Source: CAVPHV01 sp963704825
GTDB lineage: Bacteria > Actinomycetota > Acidimicrobiia > Spongiisociales > UBA5794
DNA length: 64,000 nucleotides
Assembly (NCBI GenBank): GCA_963704825.1
Contig: CAVPHV010000014.1
Span: 248,001 to 312,000, forward strand
Reading direction: 5' to 3'
The notes under the pieces were generated by a model. The model searched no databases. It worked only from the letters and a program-made list of their open reading frames with translations, and was not told where the DNA came from. Shown here piece by piece: positions 8,539 through 21,100 of this stretch. A program made the translations under genes and the position numbers. Position 1 is the first letter of the stretch; each line of letters starts with the position of its first letter.

Positions 8539-8863
8539 GTTCACCTCCATTCAATACCGCCTTCACTCCATGTGAGAGCCGTTCCCATTCCGTTTCCCAA
8601 TCCACCAGCTGCTGGCGGCCGGCCGCTGCGATGCGGTAGTACTTTCGGGGCGGTCCCCCGGTTGACTCTACGAAGTACCCCTCGATGAGGCCCTTTTTCT
8701 GGAGCCGACTGAGCAGCGGATAGATGCTTCCCTCACTGACGAGCTCGAGGCCTCGGTGCTCCAGCTTGTCGACCATCTCGTAGCCGTAGCTGGGCTCCTC
8801 GGCGATCAGCGCCAAGAGGCACATGTCGAGCACTCCTTTGAGGAGCTGGGAACTGTGTTCCAC
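8531..8863 (-). CDS. PadR family transcriptional regulator
   Basis: A 110-aa PadR repressor with a winged helix-turn-helix: LKGVLDMCLLALIAEEPSYG, YEMVDKLEHRGLELVSEGSIYPLLSRLQKKG and the wing GGPPRKYYRI. It is the first gene of a three-gene minus-strand set (padR, helical-NfeD fusion, SPFH) and probably autoregulates that set, as PadR proteins generally do. The start codon is GTG at 8863 with GGAGA about 8 nt upstream. The ligand is unknown; membrane or envelope stress would suit the partners but is inference. Confidence 0.9.
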   Translation of the reverse strand: MEHSSQLLKGVLDMCLLALIAEEPSYGYEMVDKLEHRGLELVSEGSIYPLLSRLQKKGLIEGYFVESTGGPPRKYYRIAAAGRQQLVDWETEWERLSHGVKAVLNGGERG

Positions 8864-9165
8864 GTTCGGTTCTCCGCTATCGCCGGTATCTTGCGTCGCC
8901 CATTACATTGCCTTCCAACCTACCTTGCACAACAACGTATCACGCGGTGCCGTGGTTGACAAGACACCTTCGCGGGAACTTGCGGCACCGTTTGGGGTCT
9001 GAACGCCGGCATGTCGCAGGCGCAAATCCGCGGGGAGTCGGGTTGGGCTCCGTAGCATCTGTGCTCAAGCGGAGCCATCCACATGCCGATGACTAGTTCC
9101 TACCACGACGAGGGGGAAGGCCTAGTGGTGGTCGCCCGCGAGAGCAGTAGAACGAAAGCCGGTAG
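8864..9165. other. Intergenic region between divergent padR and the giant surface-protein gene
   Basis: About 300 bp without a supportable gene. It holds a candidate minus-strand -10 (TGTAAT, 8902-8907 read on minus) for padR. It also holds two inverted repeats: CGGTGCCG (8946-8953) with CGGCACCG (8984-8991), and GGCTCCG (9046-9052) with CGGAGCC (9070-9076). These lie in what would be a long 5' leader of the giant gene. I could not match the leader to a known riboswitch class. Confidence 0.4.
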
Positions 9166-12100
9166 GTGATGGACATTCGGATGGTGAGGCGTTCGCGCCG
9201 CTGGGGTGCCGTGCTGGCGGCGCTTGCCATGGTTGTCTCGGTCACGGTCATTGGCCCCAGTTTCACACCGGCCAAGGCGGGTCCCGCCCCTACCGAGACC
9301 TACTTGGTTCCCCTTCCTGAGCAAGATATTCGGGCGGGTGCGGTGGCGCTGTATTCGGGTACCGGTGATACCGTCCACACTGTCATCTCGGTCACTGCGG
9401 CGGTTGATGGGACGTTCCTCTACTACGACCATTGGGAGGACGGCTTCGAGCTCGACCTCGCCAATCCCGTACAGCCATCGAGCGAGGTCTGGGGAGATGG
9501 CGACGCCGGAAACGGGGCGCGCCCAGGGTGTGCCGCCGATGGTTGCGACGTGTTCGGGGCTGGTGACAACGCCACCCTGATCAATGACGTCCCCGCCAAC
9601 CCACGCAACCCAGCAACGATCCTCTACGACGGTCGCGACCGATTCGGAACCACCGCACCCGTCGCCGTCACTAGGGCGGGGTGGCCGGTGGATCCGGGTG
9701 TCGTGCTGGCGGGCGCCGTCGAGGTCTATCCGACCGACGCCTGGGGAACGTCCTATGAGATCCCAATGGGTGTAGATTCGGGACTCGGCGACAACTTCGA
9801 ATACACGGCGGCATCCGTCATGGCCGCCGCATCGGCGACCACTGTGAATGTCGATGTTGACGGCGACGGCGGTTTCGACCAGACGTATGTCCTATCTGCC
9901 GGCGAGTCGGTGCTGGTTCCCGGGCTGTCCCAGGGCGCCATGATCGTGGCCAACGGCGGTATCCAGGTCGACATGCTCACCGGCGACGTGGGCGCCCAGT
10001 ATGAAGGCCGCTGGTTTGCGCTCTTCCCAACGTCCCAGTGGGCGACGAGTTACTTCAACCCCGTGTCCACGACGGTCTCCACCGACGAGGCAACGGTGGC
10101 GCTCTACAACCCGGGTGCCACCCCACTCACGGTCACCGTCAACTTCCAGGGCGGTTCAACCACCGTCAACGTTCCTGCCGGAGGTTCGGCTGCCTATGAG
10201 ATGCCGGGCTCAGGGGCGCGGTTCGCCGCGGGGGTACCCTTCTACGCGACGGTTCTCGTGGACTACGACGACACCACCCATGACTGGGGATTCACGCTCA
10301 TCCCGGAGGGTCGCCTTTCAACCGCCGCCGTTGTCGGCTGGGGACCGGGGAGTAACAACCCGCCCGCGGAGAACAGCAGTCCGGTGTGGGTGACCGCCGA
10401 GGGCGCTACGACCCTCTACGTCGACTACGACGGTGACCCCACCACCGGACCGCTCGTTGACGGCAACGGGGACCGCTACGACGTTGCCATACCGGTCGTG
10501 GCCTACCAATCGGTTCGGCTGCGCGACTCCTCCGACAACGACCAAACGGGCCTGCGGGTCTACACGCTCAACAGCACAAGGATCGCCGCCGCGTACGGGC
10601 AAGATCCGTCGAATGCCTCAACGGGAGCGCCGGCGCTCGACCTGGGGACGGCCGTCGTGCCTTTGGTCCTCGTTGCGCTCGCCAAACAGGGCTCGCTCGA
10701 GGGTGATCTCAACGGTAACGGCGCCCTCGATCCCGGGGAGTTCATCCGCTATACCGTCACGATCCGCAATGACGGCACCGCCAACATCGACCCCGCCGAG
10801 TTCTCCGACGACCTTGATCCCAATACGACGTATCTGCCCGGCACGAGCACGGTCGACGGCGTTCCCTTCCCCGACGCCGGGGTGACCCCTTTCCCCTTCG
10901 ATGAGGGTGGCCAGGATCTTGCTCCCTTCATCCCCGGCCAGGTCATCACGATCACCTACGACGTTGCGATCAATGACCCGCTCCCGCCCGGCGTCAACTC
11001 GATCATCAACAACGCACAACTCAACGGCATCGGGGTCTTCATCGAAGGCACGTCGACGCTTCCGATCTTCGAGCCATTCGTTGACGTGACCAAGACGTCC
11101 GATGTCCCGCCGACGGGCGCACTGCCTGGGGACACCATCACCTACACGATCGTGGTGGAGAACACGTCCGATGCCCCCCAGAACGGGTTCACCGTTGCCG
11201 ACGTGGTCCCAATCGGAACTTCGTACGTCCCGGAGAGCACGTCGGTGACCGGGCCGGTGACCAGTACCGAAACCTACGCCGACGATTTCCAGAGCGGCGG
11301 ATACGGCGGGAGCACCGGGACCCTGTTCTGGGGACCTGACTGGATCGAAATCAATGAGAGCGACGGTCCGAGCAGCGGCGACGAGGCCATCGTCAGCAAT
11401 GGTGGCAGCCTGCGGCTCAGGGTCCGCGACAACGACGGTGGCGGAGAGGGCGTCTCGCGGGCCGTCAACCTGGGCGGCTACGACGCTGCCACGTTGCGGT
11501 TCGACTATGCCCGCTCCGGTTTCGACAACGTCGACGACTATGTGGTGCTCGAGGCGACCGATGGCGCCGGGCCATGGGTTGAGCTCAACCGCTGGGTGGG
11601 GCCGGGGAGCGACCCCGTCTTCCTTCCGGGTTCCTATAGCCTCGATTCCTACCTCACCGCGGGAGCGGCCATTCGGTTTGTTACCTCGCCGAGTCTCGGC
11701 GGCTTCGATCAGTTCTTCATCGACAACGTGGTAATCGACGCATCGACCAATAGATCTGAAACCAGGACGAACCAGCTGCTCGACCCGACGCCCCTAGTGG
11801 CGGGCGCTGCTCCCGATCTTGTCGTACCCGCCGACCCCTTCACGCTCCAGCCGGGTGAGAGCATGACGACCACCTTCCAGGTCTTGGTGGCGGACCCGCT
11901 GCCGGCCGGCATCTTCGAGCTCACCAATACCGCCTATGTCGCGTCACGACAGCAGCCGATCTTCGCGACCGACACCGTTACCGACCCGATCGCGCTCCCC
12001 GGCTTGGGCCTGGCGAAAACGCTGGTTGCCAACCTCGATGAGGACTCGTCGGGAGATGTCTCGGTTGGAGACACCCTCACCTACGAGTTCGTGGCCACCA

Positions 12101-15100
12101 ATACCGGCGACACCGATCTTGCCAACGTCACGATTTCCGATCCTCTACCCGGGCTGTCGGCGCTGAGCTGTACCCCGGTAGCGTTGTCACCGTTGCTGCA
12201 GACCGAGTCGATGACTTGCACGGCGACCTACTCCGTCTCACAGGCGGACGTCAACGCCGGCCGGATCGACAACACGGCAACCGTTGATGCCGCGGATCCC
12301 GGCGGCGCGCCAATCTCGACCACGGATGACGAAACGGTCGCCATCAATCGCGTTCCCACCATCAGCGTCGTCAAATCGCTGCAGACGGACCCGGCGGGAC
12401 TCGGCGTTGGAGACCTACTCACGTACGAGTTCATCGTCACGAATACCGGGAACGTCGATCTCGTCAATGTCGGGGTCACCGATCCGCTCCTCGGGGGTGG
12501 GGTTTCCTGTCCCCAGACCACACTGTCACCCGGAGAGGCGATGACCTGCTCGGCCGGCTACCCGCTCACCCAGGTTGACCTGGATACCGGACAGGTGGCC
12601 AATACCGCCACCGTTGATGCCGAAGACCCGGACGGATTGCCGGTGACCGACAGTGACAACGAGTTGGTCATTCTCGAGCAGAACCCCTCAATCAACCTGA
12701 CCAAGAGCCTCCTCTCGAATGCCGACGAGGACGGATCCGGCGGGGCGACGGTCGGTGATACGCTGACCTACCGCTTCGTTGCACTGAACGACGGGGACGT
12801 GACTCTGAACAACGTCGTCATCGCCGATCCGCTCCCGGGCCTGTCTCCGTTGACGTGTGCTCCCGCGGCCGGCTCGGCCCTCACGCCGGGAACGTCGATG
12901 ACATGTTCGGCCACGTATGTTGTCAACCAAGGTGACGTCGACGCCGGCTCGATCGACAACACCGCTACAGCGTCGGGTACTTCGACGACCGGTTCTGATG
13001 TTTCCGACGGCGCGACGGAGTCTGTTTCCACGACCCAGAACCCTTCGATCACAACGACGAAGAGCCTGTTGTCGAACGCTGATGAGGACAGCTCGGGTAC
13101 GGTCTCGCTCAACGACACGCTCACGTATCAGTTCGACGTGGTCAACGATGGCAACGTCACCCTCACCGTGGTCAACGTCACTGATCCGATGCCGGGGCTG
13201 TCAGCGTTCAGTTGCGGACCCGACACCCTGCCGACGACGCTTGGCCCCGGGGCATCATTGCAGTGCACGGCGACGTACGTCGTGGCACAGTCGGATGTGG
13301 ATGCCGGCAGGATCGACAACACCGCGACGGCTTCTGGCTTCACGCCCGACGGCGATCAAATCTCGGACGACGACTCCGAAACCGTGTTCCCCGACCGGAA
13401 CCCGTCCATCGTCCTGGCGAAGACCGTTCTCTCGAACGCCGATGAGGACGGCAGCGGAGATGTCAGTCTCGGGGATACCATCACGTACCAGTTTGTCGCC
13501 ACCAACGACGGCGACACCGGGCTCGACAACGTCACCGTCAGCGACCCGATGCCCGGGCTTTCGCCATTGACCTGTGCGCCACCGCTGGGTTCCACACTTG
13601 CTCCCGGAGAGTCGATGGCCTGTACCGCTGACTACACCGTGGTGCAGGCTGATGTCGATGCTGGATCGATCACAAACACGGCCCTCGCCGTCGGAGACGA
13701 GTCCGGAGGCGGAGGACCGGTGAGTGACCTCGATGCCGTCACGCTGTCGGTGCCGCAGAACCCAACGATCAGTCTCACCAAGAGCTACCTCTCAAACGCC
13801 GACGAAGATGGATCGGGCGACGTATCTGCCGGCGACACCCTGACCTACGGATTTGTCGTCGAAAACAGCGGCGACGTGACGCTCGACAACGTCGTGCTCG
13901 ACGATCCGCTGGCTGGGGGACCGGTTACGTGCCCGCAAAGCGCGCTGGCTCCGGGCGCGTCGATGGCGTGTACGGCGACGTACATCGTGACGCAGGGCGA
14001 CGTCGACGCCGGCTCAGTCAACAACACGGCGACTGTGACCGCCGACGACCCCGACAACAATCTGGTGACCGATAGCGACAACGAGTCGGTGACGCTGTCG
14101 CAGAGTCCGTCGATCACCCTGTCGAAGACCGTGGCTTCCAATGCCGACGAGGACGGCTCCGGTGACGTCTCGGTTGACGACACGCTGACGTATCAGTTCG
14201 TGGCGACCAATGTGGGCGACGTCACGCTCAGCAACGTGGTTGTGGACGACCCGCTGGTGGGCTTGGCGCCTTTGGCATGTGTGCCGGCGGCGGGTGCTTC
14301 GCTGGCTCCGGGTACGTCGATGACGTGTACGGCGACCTACACGGTGACGCAGGTGGACGTTGACGCAGGCCGGATCGACAACACAGCGACGGTGGTGGCG
14401 GAACGCCCCGGCGGAGACCTGGTTGATCCGTCCGATGACATCACCGACAGTGATGATCACTCGGTCACCATTCCGGCGGAGCCGTCGATCGTGCTCATCA
14501 AGACCCTCGCCGGCAACGCCGACGAGGACGGCTCGGGTGACGTTTCAATCGGCGACACCCTCACCTACGGATTCTTCGTCACCAATACGGGCAATGTGAC
14601 GCTGGATCCCGTTGTCGTCGATGATCCGCTGGTTGGGCCGGTCTCGTGTCTCGCAACCGCTCTCGCTCCCGGAGCCACCACGACTTGCTCAGCCGACCAC
14701 GTCGTCACGGCCGCCGACGCCGACTCCGGCTTTGTCGTGAATACCGCCATCGCAACAGGGACCGACCCCAATGGAACCGAGGTCACGGATGACGACGCGG
14801 TCACCACCCCGGTGACCCAGAACCCCGCCATCAGTCTCGTCAAGACGCTGCTGGCGAACGCCGACGAGGATGGCTCCGGCGGCGTGTCGATCAACGACAC
14901 CCTGACCTATCAGTTCATTGCCACGAATGAAGGTGATGTGACCCTCGCCGGCGTCAGGATCACCGATCCGCTCCCCGGCCTGTCGGCTCTTTCGTGCACT
15001 CCAATCCAACCCGCCACGCTCGCTCCCGGGGAGACGATCACGTGCACGGGGAGTTACTCGGTCACGCAGGAGAACGTCGACCAAGGGCAGATCCTCAACA

Positions 15101-18100
15101 CGGCAACGGGCCAAGGCTTTGCCCCCGACGGGATACCTGTCTCGGACGACGACGCCGAGATGGTCTTGGTTGCCCAGAGCGCTTCGATCGTTCTCGACAA
15201 GGCTCTCGCCGGCAACGCCGACGAGGACGGCTCGGGCGGGATCAGCCTCAACGACACGCTGTCCTTCCAGTTTGCGGCGACCAACACCGGAAACGTCACG
15301 CTCACCGGGGTCCTCATCAGCGATCCTCTGCCCGGTCTTGGACCACTCGACTGCGCACCGCCGCAGCCGACGACGTTGGCACCAGGCGCAACGATGGTCT
15401 GCACCGCCGAGTACGTGGTTGTCCAGGCGGACGTCGATGCTGGTGGCTTCTCCAACACCGCAACTGTCAATGCAATCGACTCGGGAGGGAATCCGGTCGC
15501 CGATTCGGATACGGTGGTGACACCGATCGAAGGCAACCCCAGCCTCACCATCGTCAAGTCGCTGCTCGCCAACGCAGATGAAGACGGTAGTGGTGATGTG
15601 TCGCTCGCCGACACGCTGACGTACCAGTTCGCCGTTCAGAACGACGGTGATGTGGTGCTCACCAACGTCAGCGTTTCGGATCCACTTCCCGGTCTCGGCC
15701 CTATCACCTGCGTGCCTGCCCAGGGGTCCACGCTGAACCCGACCGAAACGATGACGTGCAACGCGGACTACGTAGTCACCGCGGCAGACACTGCCGTCGG
15801 TCAGATCGACAACACCGCCTCTGTTGTCGGCCTGGCTCCGGCAGGCACGCCAACCTCCGACTCGGACTCCGAGACGGTGCCGACGGCCAACGCGGACCTC
15901 TCGTTGCTCAAGACGGTGTCGGATTTGACGCCGAACGTCGGTGATGTCGTGTCGTTCACAATCGCCGTGACCAATGCCGGACCCGACTCGGCGGCCAACG
16001 TCTCGGTGGCGGATTCGCTCCCGGATGGCTTGGTCTACACCCCGGGGTCGATTGCCGGCGGTGACGCCCGGGACGATGGTGCCCTGCCAACTCTCACGTG
16101 GTCGATCGATTCCATCACAGCGGGCTCGACCGTGAACCTGACCTTCTCCGCGATGGTTGCGGCGCCTCCGGCGTTGTATGTCAACGTTGCTGAGGTGGCG
16201 GCAAGTGACACCTTCGATCCGGATTCGACGCCGGGTAATGATGATGGTGATCAGTCTGAGGATGATGAGAGTCGGGCGTCGGTGACGCCTCAGCAGGCTG
16301 ATGTGTCGTTGTTGAAGTCGGTGTCGGATGTGTCGCCGAATGTGGGTGACACGGTGACGTTTACGGTCACGGTCACCAATGGTGGGCCTGATACGGCGAC
16401 GAATGTGTCGGTTGAGGATGTGGTTCCGGCTGGGGTGTCTGGGGTGTCGAACATCTCTGGTGGTGGCGTGTTGTTGGGTGGGGTGGTCACGTGGTCGGGG
16501 TTGACGGTCACGACCGGGGCTCCGGTGGTGGTGACGTTTGATGCCATCGTGGAGGCGCCGACGGGTGCCGTGGGTGAGTACACGAATGTGGCTGAGGTGA
16601 CGGCCTCGGATCAGTTCGATCCGGATTCGACGCCGGACAACGACGACGGGGATCAGTCCGAAGACGACGAAGACAACGCCGTGTTCGCTCCTGAGGCTGC
16701 CGACCTGTCGTTGAGTAAGACGGTGTCGAGTTCCGTGCCGAATGTGGGTGATGTGGTGTCGTTTACGGTCACGGTCACCAATAGTGGGCCTGATACGGCG
16801 ACGAATGTGTCGGTTGAGGACATCGTGCCGGCCGGCTACTCCGGTATCTCGAACATCTCCAGTGGCGGGACCCTGGTTGGGTCGACGATCACCTGGTCCG
16901 GTCTCACCGTCACCACGGCAACGCCCGTGGTTCTCACGTTTGACGCCACCGTGGAGGCGCCGACGGGGACTCTGGGTGAGTTCACCAATGTGGCGGAGGT
17001 GACGGCCTCAGATCAATACGATCCGGATTCGACGCCGGACAATGATGACGGTGATCAGTCCGAAGACGACGAGGACAACGCCTCGGTGACTCCGGTGGTT
17101 GCCGATCTGCGGTTGGTCAAGGCGGTGTCGGATTTGACGCCGAACGTCGGTGATGTGGTGACGTTCACGGTCACGGTCACCAACGATGGCCCGAACGATG
17201 CGACGGGGGTTGCGGTCGAGGATGTGGTGCCGGGTGGCTACGGCACGATCGGCAACATTTCGGGTGGTGGGGTCCTGGTTGGGTCGACGATCACGTGGTC
17301 CGGCCTTGCGATCGCCGACGGCGACTCCGAAGTTCTGACGTTTGAGGCGACGGTGAACGCACCACCGCGGGTGTATCGGAATGTGGCGCAGGTGACGGCG
17401 TCGGATCAGTTCGATCCGGATTCGACGCCGGGTAATGATGATGGTGATCAGTCTGAGGATGATGAGAGTCGGGCGTCGGTGACGCCTCAGCAGGCTGATG
17501 TGTCGTTGTTGAAGTCGGTGTCGGATGTGTCGCCGAATGTGGGTGACACGGTGACGTTTACGGTCACGGTCACCAATGGTGGGCCTGATACGGCGACGAA
17601 TGTGTCGGTTGAGGATGTGGTTCCGGCTGGGGTGTCTGGGGTGTCGAACATCTCTGGTGGTGGCGTGTTGTTGGGTGGGGTGGTCACGTGGTCGGGGTTG
17701 ACGGTCACGACCGGGGCTCCGGTGGTGGTGACGTTTGATGCCATCGTGGAGGCGCCGACGGGTGCCGTGGGTGAGTACACGAATGTGGCTGAGGTGACGG
17801 CCTCGGATCAGTTCGATCCGGATTCGACGCCGGACAACGACGACGGGGATCAGTCCGAAGACGACGAAGACAACGCCGTGTTCGCTCCTGAGGCTGCCGA
17901 CCTGTCGTTGAGTAAGACGGTGTCGAGTTCCGTGCCGAATGTGGGTGATGTGGTGTCGTTTACGGTCACGGTCACCAATAGTGGGCCTGATACGGCGACG
18001 AATGTGTCGGTTGAGGACATCGTGCCGGCCGGCTACTCCGGTATCTCGAACATCTCCAGTGGCGGGACCCTGGTTGGGTCGACGATCACCTGGTCCGGTC

Positions 18101-21100
18101 TCACCGTCACCACGGCAACGCCCGTGGTTCTCACGTTTGACGCCACCGTGGAGGCGCCGACGGGGACTCTGGGTGAGTTCACCAATGTGGCGGAGGTGAC
18201 GGCCTCAGATCAATACGATCCGGATTCGACGCCGGACAATGATGACGGTGATCAGTCCGAAGACGACGAGGACAACGCCTCGGTGACTCCGGTGGTTGCC
18301 GATCTGCGGTTGGTCAAGGCGGTGTCGGATTTGACGCCGAACGTCGGTGATGTGGTGACGTTCACGGTCACGGTCACCAACGATGGCCCGAACGATGCGA
18401 CGGGGGTTGCGGTCGAGGATGTGGTGCCGGGTGGCTACGGCACGATCGGCAACATTTCGGGTGGTGGGGTCCTGGTTGGGTCGACGATCACGTGGTCCGG
18501 CCTTGCGATCGCCGACGGCGACTCCGAAGTTCTGACGTTTGAGGCGACGGTGAACGCACCACCGCGGGTGTATCGGAATGTGGCGCAGGTGACGGCGTCG
18601 GATCAGTTCGATCCGGATTCGACGCCGGGTAATGATGATGGTGATCAGTCTGAGGATGATGAGAGTCGGGCGTCGGTGACGCCTCAGCAGGCTGATGTGT
18701 CGTTGTTGAAGTCGGTGTCGGATGTGTCGCCGAATGTGGGTGACACGGTGACGTTTACGGTCACGGTCACCAATGGTGGGCCTGATACGGCGACGAATGT
18801 GTCGGTTGAGGATGTGGTTCCGGCTGGGGTGTCTGGGGTGTCGAACATCTCTGGTGGTGGCGTGTTGTTGGGTGGGGTGGTCACGTGGTCGGGGTTGACG
18901 GTCACGACCGGGGCTCCGGTGGTGGTGACGTTTGATGCCATCGTGGAGGCGCCGACGGGTGCCGTGGGTGAGTACACGAATGTGGCTGAGGTGACGGCCT
19001 CGGATCAGTTCGATCCGGATTCGACACCGGACAACGACGACGGGGATCAGTCCGAAGACGACGAAGACAACGCCAGCTTCGTGCCGCAGGTGGCCGACCT
19101 GTCGTTGGTGAAGGGGATCTCGGATACGGCACCGTTGGTTGATCAGGTCGTCACGTTCACGGTGACGGTGAACAACGCCGGTCCGGCGGACGCGACCAAC
19201 GTTGCGGTCGTTGACGTGGTCCCCGACGGTTACTCGATGATCACCAACATCTCCAGTGGCGGGACCCTGGTCGGGTCGACGATCACCTGGTCCGGTCAGT
19301 CGGTTCCGGCCCTTGGTTCGATCAACCTCACGTTTGACGCCACCGTGGAGGCCCCTCCTGCCGGCTACCTGAATGTGGCTGAGGTGACGGCGAGTGATCA
19401 GTTCGACCCCGACTCGACGCCAGGCAACGACGATGGGGATCAGTCCGAAGACGACGAGGACAACGTTGGGTTGACGCCACAGCAGTCGGATCTGTCGTTG
19501 GACAAGGCGATCTCGGATGCGGCGGCGAATGTCGGCGATGTGGTGACGTTCACGATCACGGTCACCAATGCCGGTCCCGACGACGCCACCAACGTGGCGG
19601 TCGAGGATTCGGTCCCGGCTGGGTATTCGAACATCAGCAATGTCTCGAGCGGTGGGGTGGTGCTGGGTTCCACGATTACGTGGTCGGGGTTGGCGGTATC
19701 GGTCTCGGCTCCGGTGGTGGTGAGCTTCGATGCGGTGGTCGATGCGCCGACCGGTGTCGCGGGTGAGTACCTGAATGTGGCTGAGGTGACGGCTTCTGAT
19801 CAGGTGGATCCCGACAGCACCCCGGACAATGACGATGGTGATCAGTCTGAGGATGATGAGGACAACGCGGCAACGGTTCCGCAGCAATCCGATCTGTCGC
19901 TGACGAAGGCCGTCTCCGCCGGTGGGCCCAATGTTGGCGATGTGGTGACGTTCACGATCACGGTTACCAACGCCGGCCCCGACGATGCGACGGGGGTTGC
20001 GGTTGAAGACGTGGTGCCGGCCGGGTACTCCAACGTCACCAACATCTCCAACGGTGGCACGCTGGCAGGTGGCGCGATCACGTGGTCAGGGTTGACGGTC
20101 ACGACAGCAACGCCCGTGGTTCTGACGTTTGACGCCACCGTTGCGGCGCCGACGGGTGCTGCCGGTGAGTATTTGAACGTTTCCGAGGTGACGGCTTCGG
20201 ATCAGTACGACCCTGACTCGATACCCGATAACGACGACGGTGACCAGTCCGAAGACGACGAAGACAGTGTTTCGGTGACTCCTGAGGTTGCGGACCTGCG
20301 GTTGGTCAAGGCGGTGTCGGACGCGACGCCGAACGTGGGTGATGTGGTGACGTTCACGATCACGGTCACCAACGACGGCCCAGACGCTGCGACCGGCGTG
20401 TCGGTCGAGGACGTGGTTCCGGGTGGCTACAGCGCCATCGGCAACATCACGGGCGGCGGCACCCTGGTTGGCTCCACGATCACCTGGTCGGGCCTGTCGA
20501 TCGCAAGCGGCGACTCGGTGGTCCTGACGTTTGAGGCGACGGTGAATGCACCGCCGGCGGCCTATCGAAACGTGGCCGAGGTGACGGCGTCGGATCAGTT
20601 CGATCCCGACAGCACCCCCGACAACGACGACGGCGACCAATCCGAGGACGACGAGGGCCGGGCGTCGCTCACTCCACAACAGGCCGATGTGTCGCTGGTG
20701 AAGTCGGTGTCGGACACGTCACCGAACGTTGGGGACACGGTGACGTTCACGATCACTGTGTCGAATGCCGGCCCGGACGATGCGACGGGCGTCTCGGTAG
20801 TGGACACTCTGCCGGCAGGGGTGTCCGGCATCACCAACATCTCGAATGGTGGAGTCCTGGTCGGCTCGACGCTCACCTGGTCAGGGTTGACGGTGACGCC
20901 GGCGACCCCGGTAGTCATTTCGTTTGAGGCAACGGTTGACGCGCCGAGGGGTGCCGCTGGTGAGTACACCAATGTTGCTGAGGTGTCCGCGAGTGATCAG
21001 TTCGATCCGGACTCGACGCCCGGCAATGACGACGGTGACCAGTCCGAGGACGACGAGGACAACACCAACTTCGTGCCGCAAGCCTCCGACCTCGAGTTGA

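Noticed and set aside
9000..9180. Possible cyclic-di-nucleotide riboswitch (GCAAATCC, GCCGGTAGGTGATGG)
   Set aside because: The pieces resemble such motifs only loosely, and the conserved core could not be completed.
16213..19074. Could the regular repeats be a CRISPR array or satellite DNA?
   Set aside because: The repeats are coding, with a 1,197-bp period and an unbroken frame; there are no short repeats with unique spacers.
18205..19887. A 560-codon minus-strand open frame with His/Arg-rich repeats
   Set aside because: It mirrors the giant gene's repeats in another frame. Its composition and repetition follow the DUF11 coding strand, and it has no start signal.
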